In this document: piece by piece, positions 12,410 to 24,753 of the stretch
How positions within the stretch are numbered: position 1 is the first letter of the stretch
Layout of the letters: the number at the start of each line of letters is the position of its first letter
Assembly (NCBI GenBank): GCA_047495785.1
Contig: JBLDXI010000026.1
Span: forward strand, 1,054,001 to 1,118,000
Origin: Lepidodermella squamata
Lineage: Eukaryota > Gastrotricha
Reading direction: 5' to 3'
Length of the DNA stretch: 64,000 nt
The notes under the pieces: model-generated
The model's database searches: none
Told to the model about the DNA's origin: nothing
Seen by the model: only the letters and a program-made list of their open reading frames with translations
Translations under genes and position numbers: made by a program

Positions 12410-13245
12410 CGATACATGAATCGCCGCGGTTTCACGCTGTCAATAACAATGATAACTTTTATCTTCAGTCGATTCTGTTGAAATGCTTCAGAAAACAAAC
12501 TTTGACTCTAATCACATGAACTATTCAAAGCTTTCTTAACAAAACTGTGGTAAATACATATTTTTCTTGATCAACGTTAAATCGGATGTTTTATTTTCTA
12601 CCTGCCCTGTTGAAGCCTAGGCACTATCAGGTGACAGGCCTGTTAGGCTTATTGGTCACAATAAAATGACTAATGCCAGGTTGAAACTCGTCTTAAAAAC
12701 CGCCAAAGCCTATCATTTTGAACTTGAAGGAAAAACAGCCACCTATTATGCACCTGGTTTCTAATCGAAGCAACAGGTCAGACATATTTTGTTAATAAAT
12801 GGCGAATTTTGATCGCATCGATCTGTAATAAAATGTCCCATCATTTTCATTTTATTAGCGATATGCTCACATTGGATGGCTAGTTTGATGGCTATTGCGT
12901 TCTGGGTTTGCGTCCGAATTAAAAAACCCGAATCAGCCAAACAGCGGTGAGCTCGAAGTCGAATCGAAAAAGCCGCGTAAAGTTTGGCCTAAAATGCACC
13001 TCGAAACAGGAAGCAGGAGCGAAGCGATGACATTTGCGGTTGAAACCATGTGACGTAGATGTTGGCGGACGCAGCACCACCCCGATTTTTCGCCTGAAAA
13101 CATCGCGAAAGCCACATTGTCTCGTTTGATTTATCATTTATTTGATGCAGAGATCGGGCTGAATTTCTGTTAGGTGGCTCATTTTTGGCCATTTTGTACT
13201 CCTGGGGTATTTTTTTTAATTTTCGCAGTGATGAACAAATCAGCG

Positions 13246-13387
13246 ATGAAAGTGCCTTTCACGATTCACGATATTTGCCAGGTTTTTAGCGGCCGCTGAT
13301 GTGGTTCGCAGTGACGAATATGGGCTCGTTGCTTCTCACAATTCGATGACATATTTCACTGATTGCCGCGAAAAAATTCCTGAAATA
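13246..13387 (+). pseudogene. Relic of C-type lectin exon 1
   Basis: Matches the signal-peptide exon of the three lectin genes: ATGAAAGTGCC start, a GCTCGTTGCTTCTCACAATT block and GATTGCCGCGAA. It carries an extra AT after GACGAAT and other small insertions that break the frame. None of the later eleven exons follows, so it is a truncated fourth copy. Confidence 0.75.
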
Positions 13388-13769
13388 GAAGCAATAAGTT
13401 CATGTCAGATTTTACGCCAGGATTATCGATTCAATAGTAATTTGTTATTGATTGCTTTTTCAAATTTTATCGATTTTCCAGTGATTTTCACGATCGGGAA
13501 CTAATGGAAATGAAAAGAATCAGCCTACAACATTTGCATGAATTTTTAACTGCCGACTCTGCTTTATAGTTGCTAGTTTCAAATATCGATAGCGCGAATA
13601 TACCCATCTCAAAACTCTGAATTTCAATGGATTTCACCGTCTATCTAATGAGCCGAGTGACGTTTTAATAGAACATTGAATTAACCTAATTTTATTGTAA
13701 TTCGAAACCATTGATAAATAAAAAAAATTTAAATTTAAATAAAATTTAAATAATTTTTATTTATCTATG

Positions 13770-14800
13770 GGGCGATTTGTAGAGTGCGGGCAAGCTGGGT
13801 AGATAAAAAAAATGTGTTCGGGCGGTCTGGGTAGAATAAATGAACATGTCGAATAAAAAAAAACACCCCCAAGGTGTATTTTTATATTCAGCCCGGCCTG
13901 CCCGAACGCAAAAAAGCAGGGCACTGCCCATGCACATTTTTTTATTCTGCCCGCAAAGCCCGACTCGCCCGTATCGTCCGCAGAGCATTCAGCAATTTTC
14001 TCTGGTTTCCCGCACTTCCCACCCAGCCCGTAACGCCCGGCCTTTTGAGACCGGGCGAAGCCGGGCGAAGAAGCAAAAAATTGACCAGGCACGCGATTTG
14101 ACAGCAAAAAATCATAAGAATGACTTATTTTTACTTAAATAACTTGAATACGCGATTAATCATCTCAGCCTACCTAAACCTAAACCATAACCTAAACTGT
14201 GATCGCTTTATACCGATTTTCCAATTACGGGAGCGATTTTCCGAATTTTCCTGGGGTTACGAAAGTATCGCTGTGAACGACCATGGCGGGCGCGAGGGAG
14301 ATCAAGTAGTCCATGAAAAACTCATCGTAACCGAAAACAAACGATTTCAAATTACAAAATTGGCATTTGACAGAGCTAATTAGTGTCAACAATCAGAATT
14401 ATCAATAGAGTAAAACGATGTGCATTAAAGTATCATCTTTTTCAATTCACTATAAAATTGCTGATTAACATGAATCACAACGCCAAAAACACGCTCAGGC
14501 GAAGTTATTTCCGGATCTGCCCGATAACATTCAATAATTTTTCCGCGTTTCCCTGCTTTCCCGCGGGAGAGTTGGGCTGTATTGCTGAATGCATTCGGGC
14601 GCCCGCATTTCCCGGATTTTTTTATTGCTTTTTCCCCGCGATTCCCAGAAAATCCTAGCTCATCCGCAGAAAAACTCGGGCAAATAAAAAAATGTGCTAA
14701 TTGCCGGCCCAGCCCGGATTTTTTTATTGTTTTCCCGTGACATCCGGCGGGCTTCCCCGGGCAAGGCGGGGAATAAAAAAATACACCCTTGGCGCCCGCA
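13770..14800. repeat. GC-rich repeat block with imperfect inversions
   Basis: Two zones, 13770-14110 and 14480-14800, share words such as CCCGGGC, GCCCGCC and runs of AATAAAAAAATGTG in both orientations. The open frames found here are by-products of this repeat. Likely decayed mobile sequence between lectin copies A and B. Confidence 0.5.
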
Positions 14801-15153
14801 AAAGAAAAGCGATCGTTTAAGCCAATTTTTTTACACGCGTTTGGTTTAGCTCGCGCTCATATCAGAGATCCGATTAACCTGCAAAGGGCGGCCTCACATT
14901 CAGTGTACGTGTACTTGATTCAATGTAGTGCATCCATCTGGCCTTCAATCTCTCGGACGGCAAGAACCGTCATCCAAAATACGGGAAAAAGGCGCGTGGC
15001 GTGTAAAACAGATTGCGCAATCACGACACGGGTTTTAAAAAAAGTTCTCAATAAATACCGTGACGATAGGCACGAATAACCTGACATTAGATATTACGAA
15101 AACATTTAAATTCAACTTTTCTAAGAACTCCGGGCAACTTTCCCCACAAATCA

Positions 15154-18100
15154 ATGATGAATTTCGCGATATTTGTCGCGGTGTTAGCGGCTGCTGATGT
15201 GGTGCGATGTGGCGAGTGGGTTCGCTGCTTCTCGCAATTCGATGACAAATTCACCGATTGCCGCGAATTGCCTGATGGCTGTCAGCGACAACGCGAATAC
15301 CAGGTGAGTCAATAAACTCATTTTCATGAGCAATAAATTATTACATATAACGAATGTTTTTCAGCTTGGAAGCAGCGTGTCTGATCAAAGTGTCTGTTTG
15401 AAAGCGGTGGGTTTTATTAGGATTTTCTTTTAACTAATTTTAGTTTCCTAATTTTATTCGCAGACTGCTAGGCTGTGCTATCGATTCGATAGTTATGCAG
15501 CTACTTGCCGACCGGGAAGCCCTGGCTGTAGAAAAACAACCGAGGTCATGGTTCGTGGCCATCGTATTTCAGTTTTTATTTCACCACTGTCCCGATAAAT
15601 AAAAACAAAAAAATGATTTTTCGAAAAGTGACTAAAACTTAGTTTTTTAAACCAGCCTTTGATGATTTTCTAATTTTTATAAAAGGAGAGCCCTACAATT
15701 TCGGATAATATCATTATTTTCTTCATTTCATCTCAGATTGGCAATTCCTACAACAGCGCTTTCCCGTTCAGAACAAATTTGGCGAGTTGTACAACAGAGC
15801 AAAACTCATTTGCGGTAAAATTGATCTGGATAGAGATTTTTTATTGAAAAATGAATAATATCATTATTGGAAACACAGGCCCGCAAATTCGATGCGTGTC
15901 TCAATGCCGCTAACAAATTTGTAACCTGCGTTCCAAATGACCAATCGTGTCCTACTAATTCAGTAATAATTCAGTAATATCCGATATGCTATCTGTTATC
16001 CTGTTGTGATTCCAGTCTAAAAATTCAACGGGATCTTCGTTCAACGGCATGGACGCTTGCCTTCAAAGCATCGGCAGTGAGTTCGATCGATGGAAATTTT
16101 GCATAATTTTTCCTACTTTTTCCCTGGCTATAAAACCTGAGAAATAAATGTTGGAACTTGTTTTAGGCGATTACGCCGACGCTGTCAAGCCGCATATTCG
16201 CTGCTTTCATTCTCTTACACGGGAATTCACTGGTTGCCGGCCGAGCAGTTCTCGCTGTCTACCTACTGAAACCGAGGAATTCTCCACTGGTGTCTACAGA
16301 AACAAGGCCAACTGCCTATCTTGGGTAATTTTTTCGATTTTCAGTTTTCCATTATTATTAGCTTCACAGCAATAATATAGAAAATAGCGAAATTAAGAAT
16401 GTTGAAAAAATCCGAAATTTTTCATTCAAGAGAATTGAAATCCTAATTAAATTATGATAAAAATTTAATATTTTGGCTAAAATTCCTAGGGGTTTGTCAA
16501 TTTTAATTCGATGCTGGGAGGGCGTAAAATAGTCGCCGACCATAGACATAATTTAGGCTTTGTTTACTTTCCCACCGAAATTTTGAGCGTTTTTCATGAT
16601 TCAGCTGAACATCTGCGACCCATGGTGTTCCACCCTTTTCTCGTGAGTAGGCAGTCTATCCTAAATTATGTCTATGTCGCCGACTTATTCAGTGATCACC
16701 AGATGTTTGGAACTCTCTGGAATTATTCTGGAATTTCCTACTTGTTTCCGACAATTGAGGAGAAGAGCCAATACCGTGGGAAATATGGTTTTTTGAACCT
16801 CTTATGTCTCCGTTAACTTGTTTCGCTTTAAATTTTATGCCAACAAAATCCCCGTTCCATTCTCGATCGATTGGTCTAAACCCGGTCGACGACGCTATTT
16901 CACTCGGCGATGACCCATCTGGCAGAAACTAGGTCGATGATTCATCGCGCCCTCTCATGTCTAGGTCAAATTTTAGTGCGCATTTCGCACGTTAAAAATC
17001 GGCCAAGTTACCTCACAAAATTCAGGTAATTACCGCTCGCGATTGCGACATCAGTTTTCTGAGTTCAAGGCGTCATTTGTAAGATATCACTAAGAGGAAT
17101 CTTGCTGTGAAAACGGCGCTTTCATCTGATCCCAGAATTTCTTGTTATAAATGCTCAAAATCTCAGCGGCTAAAATGAACGAGTTGGTTCTGACCTGCTT
17201 CCATGTCATTTAAAAAAACGATTTTCGGATTCAGTAAAAAGTAAAAAGTGAGTTGTAGCTCAGGTGGCAAGGAATGTTCCCATGTATAGATAGAGCCCTA
17301 GAGGAGGCCAGTTTCGAGGAAAAACTCACATAGGAAGAGTAATTTCACGAAAATAAAAAATCCATCTTAAAACTAAAAAGCTGAAAATGTGCAATTTAGT
17401 TATTCTGAACCGCTTTGCGCGTTGCTAAAAGCACAAGTTTTCGGAGTTTCTCATCCAGTTTCTGTGTCTGGAATATAAATAATGAGCGAATGTTTGAGAA
17501 TCATTCGCTTCAACTCATCTAAGGAGGGATTTCAATTATTTTGATGATTTCGAAAACTGCACTTTCTATAAGATTTCCAAATAGAAATTGAGGTGACTTC
17601 TCGTGATTGCAAGGTGTTGACCTTGAAGTAAACATTATCAATCTAGCTTTGCTCTACCGAAATAATCGGGCGATAGGGCGTTCGACTGTCGCAGCGCAAT
17701 ATTTCAATGGTTTTTCTCGCTCCGCTCGAAAAATTAAAGTTCGATAGCACACTGCCTTCTCGCTACGCTCGACTCATCTCGCTTTGCTCGATCGAAAACC
17801 TTCCCCGTGATGCTCGCTTTGCTCGCGTTTCACGGCGGGGCAAGGTTTTCGGTCGCTGAAATGCATTGCTCGCTTCGCTCGCGTCTTTTAAAAAATCCAA
17901 CTTAAAAGTGTTATTATGCAAAATTACTATGTTTACTATGTTTACTATGTAGCTTCCTCTAGAGTACTATGTGAAAGAAGTTTTTCTCGATGTGAAATCG
18001 ACCAGAAGGCCAAGTTACCCCACGCCGCGGTACTAAAAGCCCTCTCTTGCGAGTTGTCATCTTTTAATCGAGTTTTTTCTTGGTGTTTTTCAGTATGTTG

Positions 18101-20155
18101 CTCAGTGCGAGACCCAGAATGGCAAAAGGTGTTACAGCACCTGTCCGACTGGCTCAACAATGGTAAGCAAAATTACTAAGAACGCAACGCCTGATTTTCT
18201 AATTGCTTTCAAAATAGTTGAAGATGTTTTCTAATTCGTCGACATTCGCCGAAAATCACGAAAGCTGCATGGCTGACTTGAGTCCTTATTTTCTATCCAG
18301 CCTAAGATATGGCAATTTCCGTAAGCAGTGGCAGCAGTGCAAAACTGACGGCGGGCGGCTGGCGACATTTGCCTCGAAAGCTGATCTATATTTGGGCTGG
18401 GTCGGAGTGAAAGATAAACTCGGCGGTGATAATCCATATGTTGGGTTATTCGCTGATTTCACGTGGGAAGATGGCAGCCCCGTTGACGTTAATTTGCCGT
18501 TTTGGAACGAAGGTGGCTTGAACAACAATGGCGAATGTGAGTATTAAACTTTAAACTCTATCCTAAACACAATTTGCCACAGTTTATTTTAATTTAACGC
18601 TATGTATAAATAGCTGAATTCATTTCCCATGAAATTGCTGTAAATGACGAATTATTAGGCGGTTTGGGGAACTATTCATTGATAAGTTCCATAAGTAATG
18701 ATAGCAAAGAAAATACCTGGAAAATGGTACAGCCAATCTAAAATGAGAGACACATGTCACATCTCATGGCCAGAAATTTATTTGGAAAAAATAAAAAATC
18801 AAAGAGAATAGATATCAAGTATATGTTACTTGTCAATGGGATTAAAAATGTCCGGAGAAATTTGGTCGAATCGGGTAAAATTACCGAAAATTACCGAACC
18901 AGTTTCCATCCCCGAACGGAAATTTATACATTATTTTCCGGGTGTTTTTGCCATTAATTTGAAATATCCCACAAATCCCTGAACAATTCATAAAATTCAA
19001 TTAATTTTTTTGTTAAACATACAGCTTGTCCCATAAGTAATGCAAGCAAGGAAAATACACGGAAAAGGGTTTTGAAACTCTAATAATGAGCGGCGAAGTT
19101 GCATTTCATGACCAGAAATATTTAGAAAAACTGAAAATCCTCGAGAATAGTAATAAAGTATGTCAATTGTTAGTGGGATTGAAAAAATTCTGGAGAAATT
19201 TAGTTCAACGGATTAAAATACCGAAAATTACAGTACCAGTTACCATCAGGATTTTTCGGGTTTTCTTCGGTAAATTCTTCATTTCTTCGGTTTACTCGCT
19301 GATAAAAGATGCGAATATAATTTCAAAAATAAGTTACAAATTTCCTACAAAAAATTGCCAAATCAAAAAAAATAGTTGCGCAACTACTGGGACATGCTGT
19401 AACTTATTAGCAGAGATGAAATTTTATTATTTAAAATAGCTTATTCGATCACTACACCCGCTGTATTTCTCATAATTCAAAATAAATCGTAATTACGTCG
19501 TGTTCTTGAGGTGATGACAAGGCCTGACACAGATAATTACTGCCTTTTAGTTTGATTTGTGTGATTCCTTGAAAAAACCTTTTTTTAGCAATTTGATAAT
19601 TTTGCTATAATTATTATTTTAATTTATTATTGCCTAGGTTTGGCTAACACTAATTACGGATTATCCGATAGAGACTGTTCGTCCCAGATGGGCGGTCAAT
19701 GCGCCGACAGTCAGGTTTGTATCGGACATAATCCAAACGTGGTTTCAATCGATTTGTTTTTTTGTAGTCAAAGAACTTGGCACTGACCGCAGTCGCTAAC
19801 AGAAGTACAACATCTCAAGCCTGCCAGGACGCCGGAAAGACGCTGATAAAAATCGCGGATCAGGCAACACATGATGCGTCTGTTGCTCAGGCGCGTTCGT
19901 CTGGTCAATGGTATGTCGGCGGAATGCGTAGAGACCTGTCGGCTTATCGATGGGTAACAGGCGTGCCATTCAACAACTCGCAGTTCAACATACTAAATGG
20001 ACCTTACAAAATCTACCACTGTAAGGCGTTGGCGCACATTACGCAGTGAATGCTTGAATTCGTTTTTTACAGGTGTCGTTTTAACGGGTGCCGATTTAAG
20101 CCACTTCGGTTGCAGTTACCGTCGTAACGCCCTTTGCGAGAAGGCTGGACCGTGA
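15154..20155 (+). CDS. C-type lectin with Cys-rich repeats, copy B
   Basis: Intact paralogue of 486 residues. Exons: 15154-15303, 15365-15406, 15464-15550, 15737-15814, 15879-15962, 16016-16076, 16167-16324, 18094-18162, 18218-18536, 19638-19714, 19768-20020, 20073-20155; all phases agree. After a signal peptide ending near VVRCG come three Cys-rich modules: residues about 20-93, 94-165 and 165-243. The core CFSQFDDKFTDC recurs as CFHSLTREFTGC. Two lectin-like domains follow, about 244-375 and 376-486. The first has CKTDGGRLATF, WVGVKD and FTWEDGS; the second CQDAGKTLI and ALCEK. The classic EPN/QPD and WND sugar motifs are not evident, so calcium-dependent sugar binding is uncertain. Introns 7 and 9 hold small transposons. 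Likely secreted, in defence or feeding. Confidence 0.85.
16532..16683. mobile_element. Short element with 25-base inverted ends, in lectin B intron 7
   Basis: GTCGCCGACCATAGACATAA at 16532 is mirrored at 16660-16683 as the reverse complement with one base missing. The 152-base unit has no coding content, typical of a miniature inverted-repeat element. Confidence 0.65.
17640..17900. repeat. Cluster of short GAGCGNAGCGA-type palindromes
   Basis: Within lectin B intron 7, variants TCGCTCCGCTCG, TCGCTACGCTCG, TCGCTTTGCTCG and TCGCTTCGCTCG recur several times in about 180 bases. A related cluster lies at 58820-59010 and around 59400-59460. Function unknown. Confidence 0.7.
18683..18960 (+). mobile_element. 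Degenerate copy of TA-flanked mini-element M1
   Basis: Related to the clean copy at 19022-19399: CCATAAGTAATGATAGCAAA followed by GAAAATACCTGGAAAATGG and a shared GGCCAGAAATTTATTTGG block. The terminal repeats have decayed. Confidence 0.55.
19022..19399 (+). mobile_element. Mariner-like mini-element M1, lectin B intron 9
   Basis: Ends are CAGCTTGTCCCA and its near reverse complement TGGGACATGCTG, flanked by TA on both sides (19020-19021, 19400-19401). TA duplication and a GTCCCA terminus fit Tc1/mariner mini-elements. There is no transposase. Confidence 0.8.
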
Positions 20156-20494
20156 TACTCGTTGCAACTGCCGAGAACAACCAGCTTGGCAATTTTTCCA
20201 GCACAGATTCTGTTAAAACAATATTTTTAAAGATATTTTAATTTTCAATTATTTTATGAGTTTTCTCGCACACTCTATACAAAACTGTGGTAGATAACCT
20301 ATTTATTTTTCTCTTGATTTGACTTGATACAAAAATATTTATTTTATTCGCGATCATAATAACCGCAATTACACTTATAATGCATGCTTATACACTTGAA
20401 CGTGGTTATGCTTGACTGCATTTTAGAATAAATTTTAAATTTTTCAAAGAGTTTCGAACATAGTAGCTTCAATGGCTGAAATAATGACCGAACA

Positions 20495-21045
20495 GCGTTC
20501 GGCAGTATAATAAGTACGAATCGAGTTTTACAGTTTTAGATCCAAATGAAATTCAACCTCACAGTAGACAATATGTTTCTCGAAACCACTCCGGTGAGAA
20601 GTAGAAAATTATTTTTTCCTGGCTTCAAAAGTCCATCGATCACCAATCGCGAAAATTAAATCGATAGCCTGGAAACGGTCGCTGATTTTTCTGGAATATC
20701 TTGCCTGAATATTCCCTCGGCAAATGCCCGCGTAACCCGTAAAGTGGGAAGTGGGATGATTATTACGAACTGAAAATGAGTTGACGGTGGTGGTGAAAAT
20801 GACCAATCAGCACGAATCTAATTTTACGGTTTTTTAACTATTCCAAAGACTGGAAATTTGAGCTTTATTATAAAATCCGACCTCAAAATCATTGTAGAAA
20901 ATGTGTTTCTCGAAACCACTCTGGTGAGAAGATTATAATGATTTTTTTTCTGCCTTCAAAACTCATCGATCAGCAATCGAATCGAATTCGAGAAAATAAA
21001 AATCGATAGACTGGAAACGGTTGCTGATTTGAATTCTGGATTTTT
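20495..21045. repeat. Two diverged tandem units of about 300 bases
   Basis: The block containing TTTCTCGAAACCACTCCGGT, then CATCGATCACCAATCG and CGATAGCCTGGAAACGG, recurs about 305 bases later with changes. Lies between lectin copies B and C. Confidence 0.75.
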
Positions 21046-21603
21046 TTAGAGAGATTTCTGTAGAATTTGGTTTGAGAAGGAACAGGATTGTTTGGTTATG
21101 TGTTTCAAGTTTATTTACAATAAAGGTTCGAAAAATCTCGTGTTAGCCGACCCGTTAAATCCTTTGTGCGATGTAGAGCTCTATCTATTAACTTATGGAT
21201 TCACATGGCCTGTTTTCTTCTGGATTCTGGACACCTTGTTATTGCCCCATTCGAAAATTAAAAAAAAAGACTGCTCGTGCCTCATCAATTTTGTTTGTTT
21301 TTTTCTCATTTAAAAAGACGCGTCCAATCACACAAAAATACCGGTTCATACGCATGTGTCACGTGATGGAAAAGTTCAGGTTTGTTGATCCACGCTCTCG
21401 AAACAACACGTCTGGATGGGCGCCTTAAAAATCCACGCGAGTGAAACGGTGGGTTTTTATTTTCTAAAAGATAATTTACTCATATTTTTATATTCTTGCG
21501 AAAAATCAGCCCATTTGAAATCGATAAATGATCTATATTTTTAGAAAATTGCGTTCGAATCCGAGATAAAATTCGGATAATTTTTGATATTATTTTTTTC
21601 AAG

Positions 21604-24600
21604 ATGCGGCCATTTTTGTCGATCCTTATTTCGCTGTTTACAGCGGGCGAAGTGGTGCAATGTGAGTGGGTTCGTTGCTTCTCGCAATTCGATGACAAAT
21701 TCGCCGATTGCCGCGAATTGCCGAATGGCTGCCAGAAGCTGCGTGAGTATCAAGTAAGTCAACAAACTAGTTTCTATAGTAGCTAACAAATCCTGATTTT
21801 TTTAAAGCTTGGAAGCAGCGTGTCTGATCAAACTTCCTGCTTGAGAGCGGTGAATTTTATTAGGAATTTCTTTTATTTAATTTAAATTTCTGAATTTTAT
21901 TCGCAGACCGCTAGGCTGTGCTACAGATTCGATAGTTATGCAGCGACTTGCCGACCGGGAAGCCCCGGCTGTGGAAAAACAACCGAGATTATGGTCATTA
22001 TAATATTTCAAAAATAATATACCATTACTTTTTTGCTTTTTTTTAGATCGGCAGCTCCTACAATGGTGCTTATCCTTTCAGAACCAATTTGGCGGGCTGT
22101 ACCACAGATCAAAACTCATTCCCGGTAGAAAAAAAAGCGGATTTTCGGACTAATTATGTAAAAATTTGGTATAACAGGCTCGCAAATTCGATCCCTGTTT
22201 TGATATCTATACCGATTTTGTCACCTGCGTTCCAAGCGATTTGCCGTGCCCAACTGATTCGGTGATAATTCTATAATATTTGATATGACATCTGTTATCC
22301 TGTTGTGAATCTAGTCGAAAAATTCATCTGGATCTTCGTTCGCCAGCTTGGACGCTTGCCTTCAAAGTATTGGCAGTGAGTTGATTCGCTGGAATTTTTC
22401 CTGATTTTTCCCTGGCTAATCTGAGAAATAAATTTCATACGTTGGTCATTCTTTTGTTTCAGGCGATTATGCCGACGCTGTCAAGCCGCAAATCCGCTGC
22501 TTCAATGCCGCTACCCGGGAATTCAATGATTGCCGACCGAGCAGCTCTCGCTGTCTACCCACTGAAACCGAGGAATTTTCAACAGGGGTCTACCGAAACA
22601 GAGCCAACTGCCTATCTTGGGTAAGCCAGTCTTCTTGTTGAAATTCCAATATGATTTTACAGCGTGTCCCATAAGTAAAGCACGCAAAGAAAATACACGG
22701 AAAAGGGTTAAGAAACTGTGAAATGAAGTCACACCTCATTGCCAGAAAAAATTTAGAATAAAAAAATTTAGAATTCAGAAAAAATCACGAGAATAGTAAT
22801 CAAGTATGTAAAATGTTGATGGGATTAAAAAAGTCCCGAGAAATTTGGTCGAATTGGGTAAAATACCGAAAATTTCCGAACCAATTGGAGTTTTCCGGGC
22901 TTTCTTGAGTAAATTCTTGATTTTTTCGGTTAAATCGTGGATAAAAGAAGAAAAACGTTCTCTCGGTGTGCTTAATTTAATAAAAAAATTAGTTAAATTT
23001 CCTACAAAAATTTGACAAATTATAAAATCGTGGCGCAACCTCTGGGACACGCTATGAGTCATGCAAACCCTTACCGCAAATAATTCTGATAATATTTTGC
23101 TTGGATGTTTCAGTATGCTGTTCAGTGCGAGACTCAGAATGGCAAACGGTGCTACAACAACTGCCCAAGTGGCTCAACAATGGCAAGTAACAATTATAAT
23201 TAAGAACCACGGGAAAAATCTCATTTTTTCGAATGCTTCCGAAATAGGTCAAGATATTTTCTAACTCGACGAAATTCGACGACAATTACTACAGCTGCAC
23301 GGCTGACTTGAGTCGATATTTTGCATCCAGCCGATTCTTAGGCAATTTCTACCAGCAGTTGCAGCAGTGCAAAACTGACGGCGGGCGACTGGCGACATTT
23401 TCATCGCAAGCTGAACTAGACGCGGCCTGGATCGTAACAAAAAGGAAAGTCGCAAGCTACCCTCCATTCATCGGCCTGTTCGGTGATTTCACATGGGAGG
23501 ATGGCAGTCTTGTGGATGTTAATTTGCCATTTTGGAACCCCCTGGCAACTGGAGTCAATGGTGAATGTGAGTTCTGAGTATTTTTTCAAAAAACGTAAGG
23601 ATCATAATATCTCATCTATAGGAAGCTGAGATAACTTGGCTTTATCAAATTTGCTGGCAAAATAACATGAAATTAGGGTTGGAAAGCTCCTAAAATGTTC
23701 TGAACCTTAGATCGAACTTGATGATAATAGTGAAATACAGCAAATTTGATACGGCCAAGTTATCCCAGCTTCCTATAGATGAGATATGATCCTTAATAAG
23801 ATTTGCGGAATATTATGATCAAAAATCTTCGAATATAACGGAACGGAAAGCCCTTCAAGTAAGATAATAAAGACGTAATTTTTATTTCTAGAAATGTGTA
23901 AGTTTGCATTTTCGCCTCGCCTCGCTGGTACAAATTATAAGGTGAACCAAATTAAACATAGGACGCCGCGGCTTCGAAACTCCCATTACTTGACCGCTCG
24001 GTGTTGCCGCCCATCCGTGAATAATTATTCCGTGCATAAGATTATATTTGATGTCCGGAAATTTAAAATATTTTAATTTAAAATTGTTTAATTATTTCAA
24101 AACCTGAACTTGTTCTTAGCGCCTTTCATCCGCCTTTAGTCCACCGACTTATAATAGAAACTTGACAGCTATATCCTTGCTATATCCTCCTTAAAACAGT
24201 TCTGTGTAGCTATCATTTTTTACGTCACAGGTTTGGTTCTAACTCGATCAGGATACATAGATAAACAGTGCTATCCTCAAAAGAAAGGACTCTGCGCTGA
24301 TAGTCAGGTTGGCAAAGCATTTTTTTGAATAAATACATACTTGAATGTTTCCCTAGTCTTCAGCCCTGCAACTGACGTCATCTGACGCTGACAGGACGGC
24401 GACGGCTGAAGCCTGCCAGGGCTTCGGAAAGACGCTGATAAAAATCGTGGACGAGGCAACATATAACGCGTCTCTTGCCGTGGATCCGCTACTTGCTGAA
24501 TTTTACATCGGCGGAATGCGTAGAGACCTATCCGCCTATCACTGGGTATCAGGCGTGCCATTCAACAAGTCGCAGTTCATCGATTTTCCAGAAGACCCTT

Positions 24601-24753
24601 CCGGAAACTTGCACTGTAAGGCGTAAACATAACCGTCATCTACCGATCAATTGTCAGACTTTGTTTTCAGGTGTCTATATATATCGCGGTGAGATGCACC
24701 GAACCGGCTGCTCCATCCTTCGTTCCGCCATTTGCGAGAAAATACAAGGATGA
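21604..24753 (+). CDS. C-type lectin with Cys-rich repeats, copy C
   Basis: Intact third paralogue, 488 residues. Exons: 21604-21753, 21808-21849, 21907-21993, 22047-22124, 22178-22261, 22315-22375, 22463-22620, 23114-23182, 23248-23566, 24231-24307, 24357-24615, 24671-24753. Same order as copy B: signal peptide, three Cys-rich modules, then two lectin-like domains (CKTDGGRLATF, FTWEDGS; second domain CQGFGKTLI ending AICEK). Intron 8 starts with GC rather than GT (ATG|GCAAGT), a known minor splice class, where copies A and B have GT. Intron 7 contains an M1 mini-element. Copy C differs most in exons 5, 10 and 11, so ligand preference may differ from copy B. Confidence 0.85.
22660..23053 (+). 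mobile_element. Mariner-like mini-element M1, lectin C intron 7
   Basis: Starts CAGCGTGTCCCATAAGTAA after a TA and ends TGGGACACGCT. Aligns with the element at 19022-19399 through GAAAATACACGGAAAAGGGT. The two insertions are in different introns of paralogous genes, so they are independent. Confidence 0.75.
23595..23880. repeat. Foldback repeat R1, copy 2, in lectin C intron 9
   Basis: A palindromic unit: TCATCTATAGGAAGCTGAGA on the left is mirrored by TCCCAGCTTCCTATAGATGA on the right. Shares TTGGAAAGCTC and CCTTAGATCGAACTTG with the copies near 2880 and 47268 (reverse sense). Confidence 0.75.
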
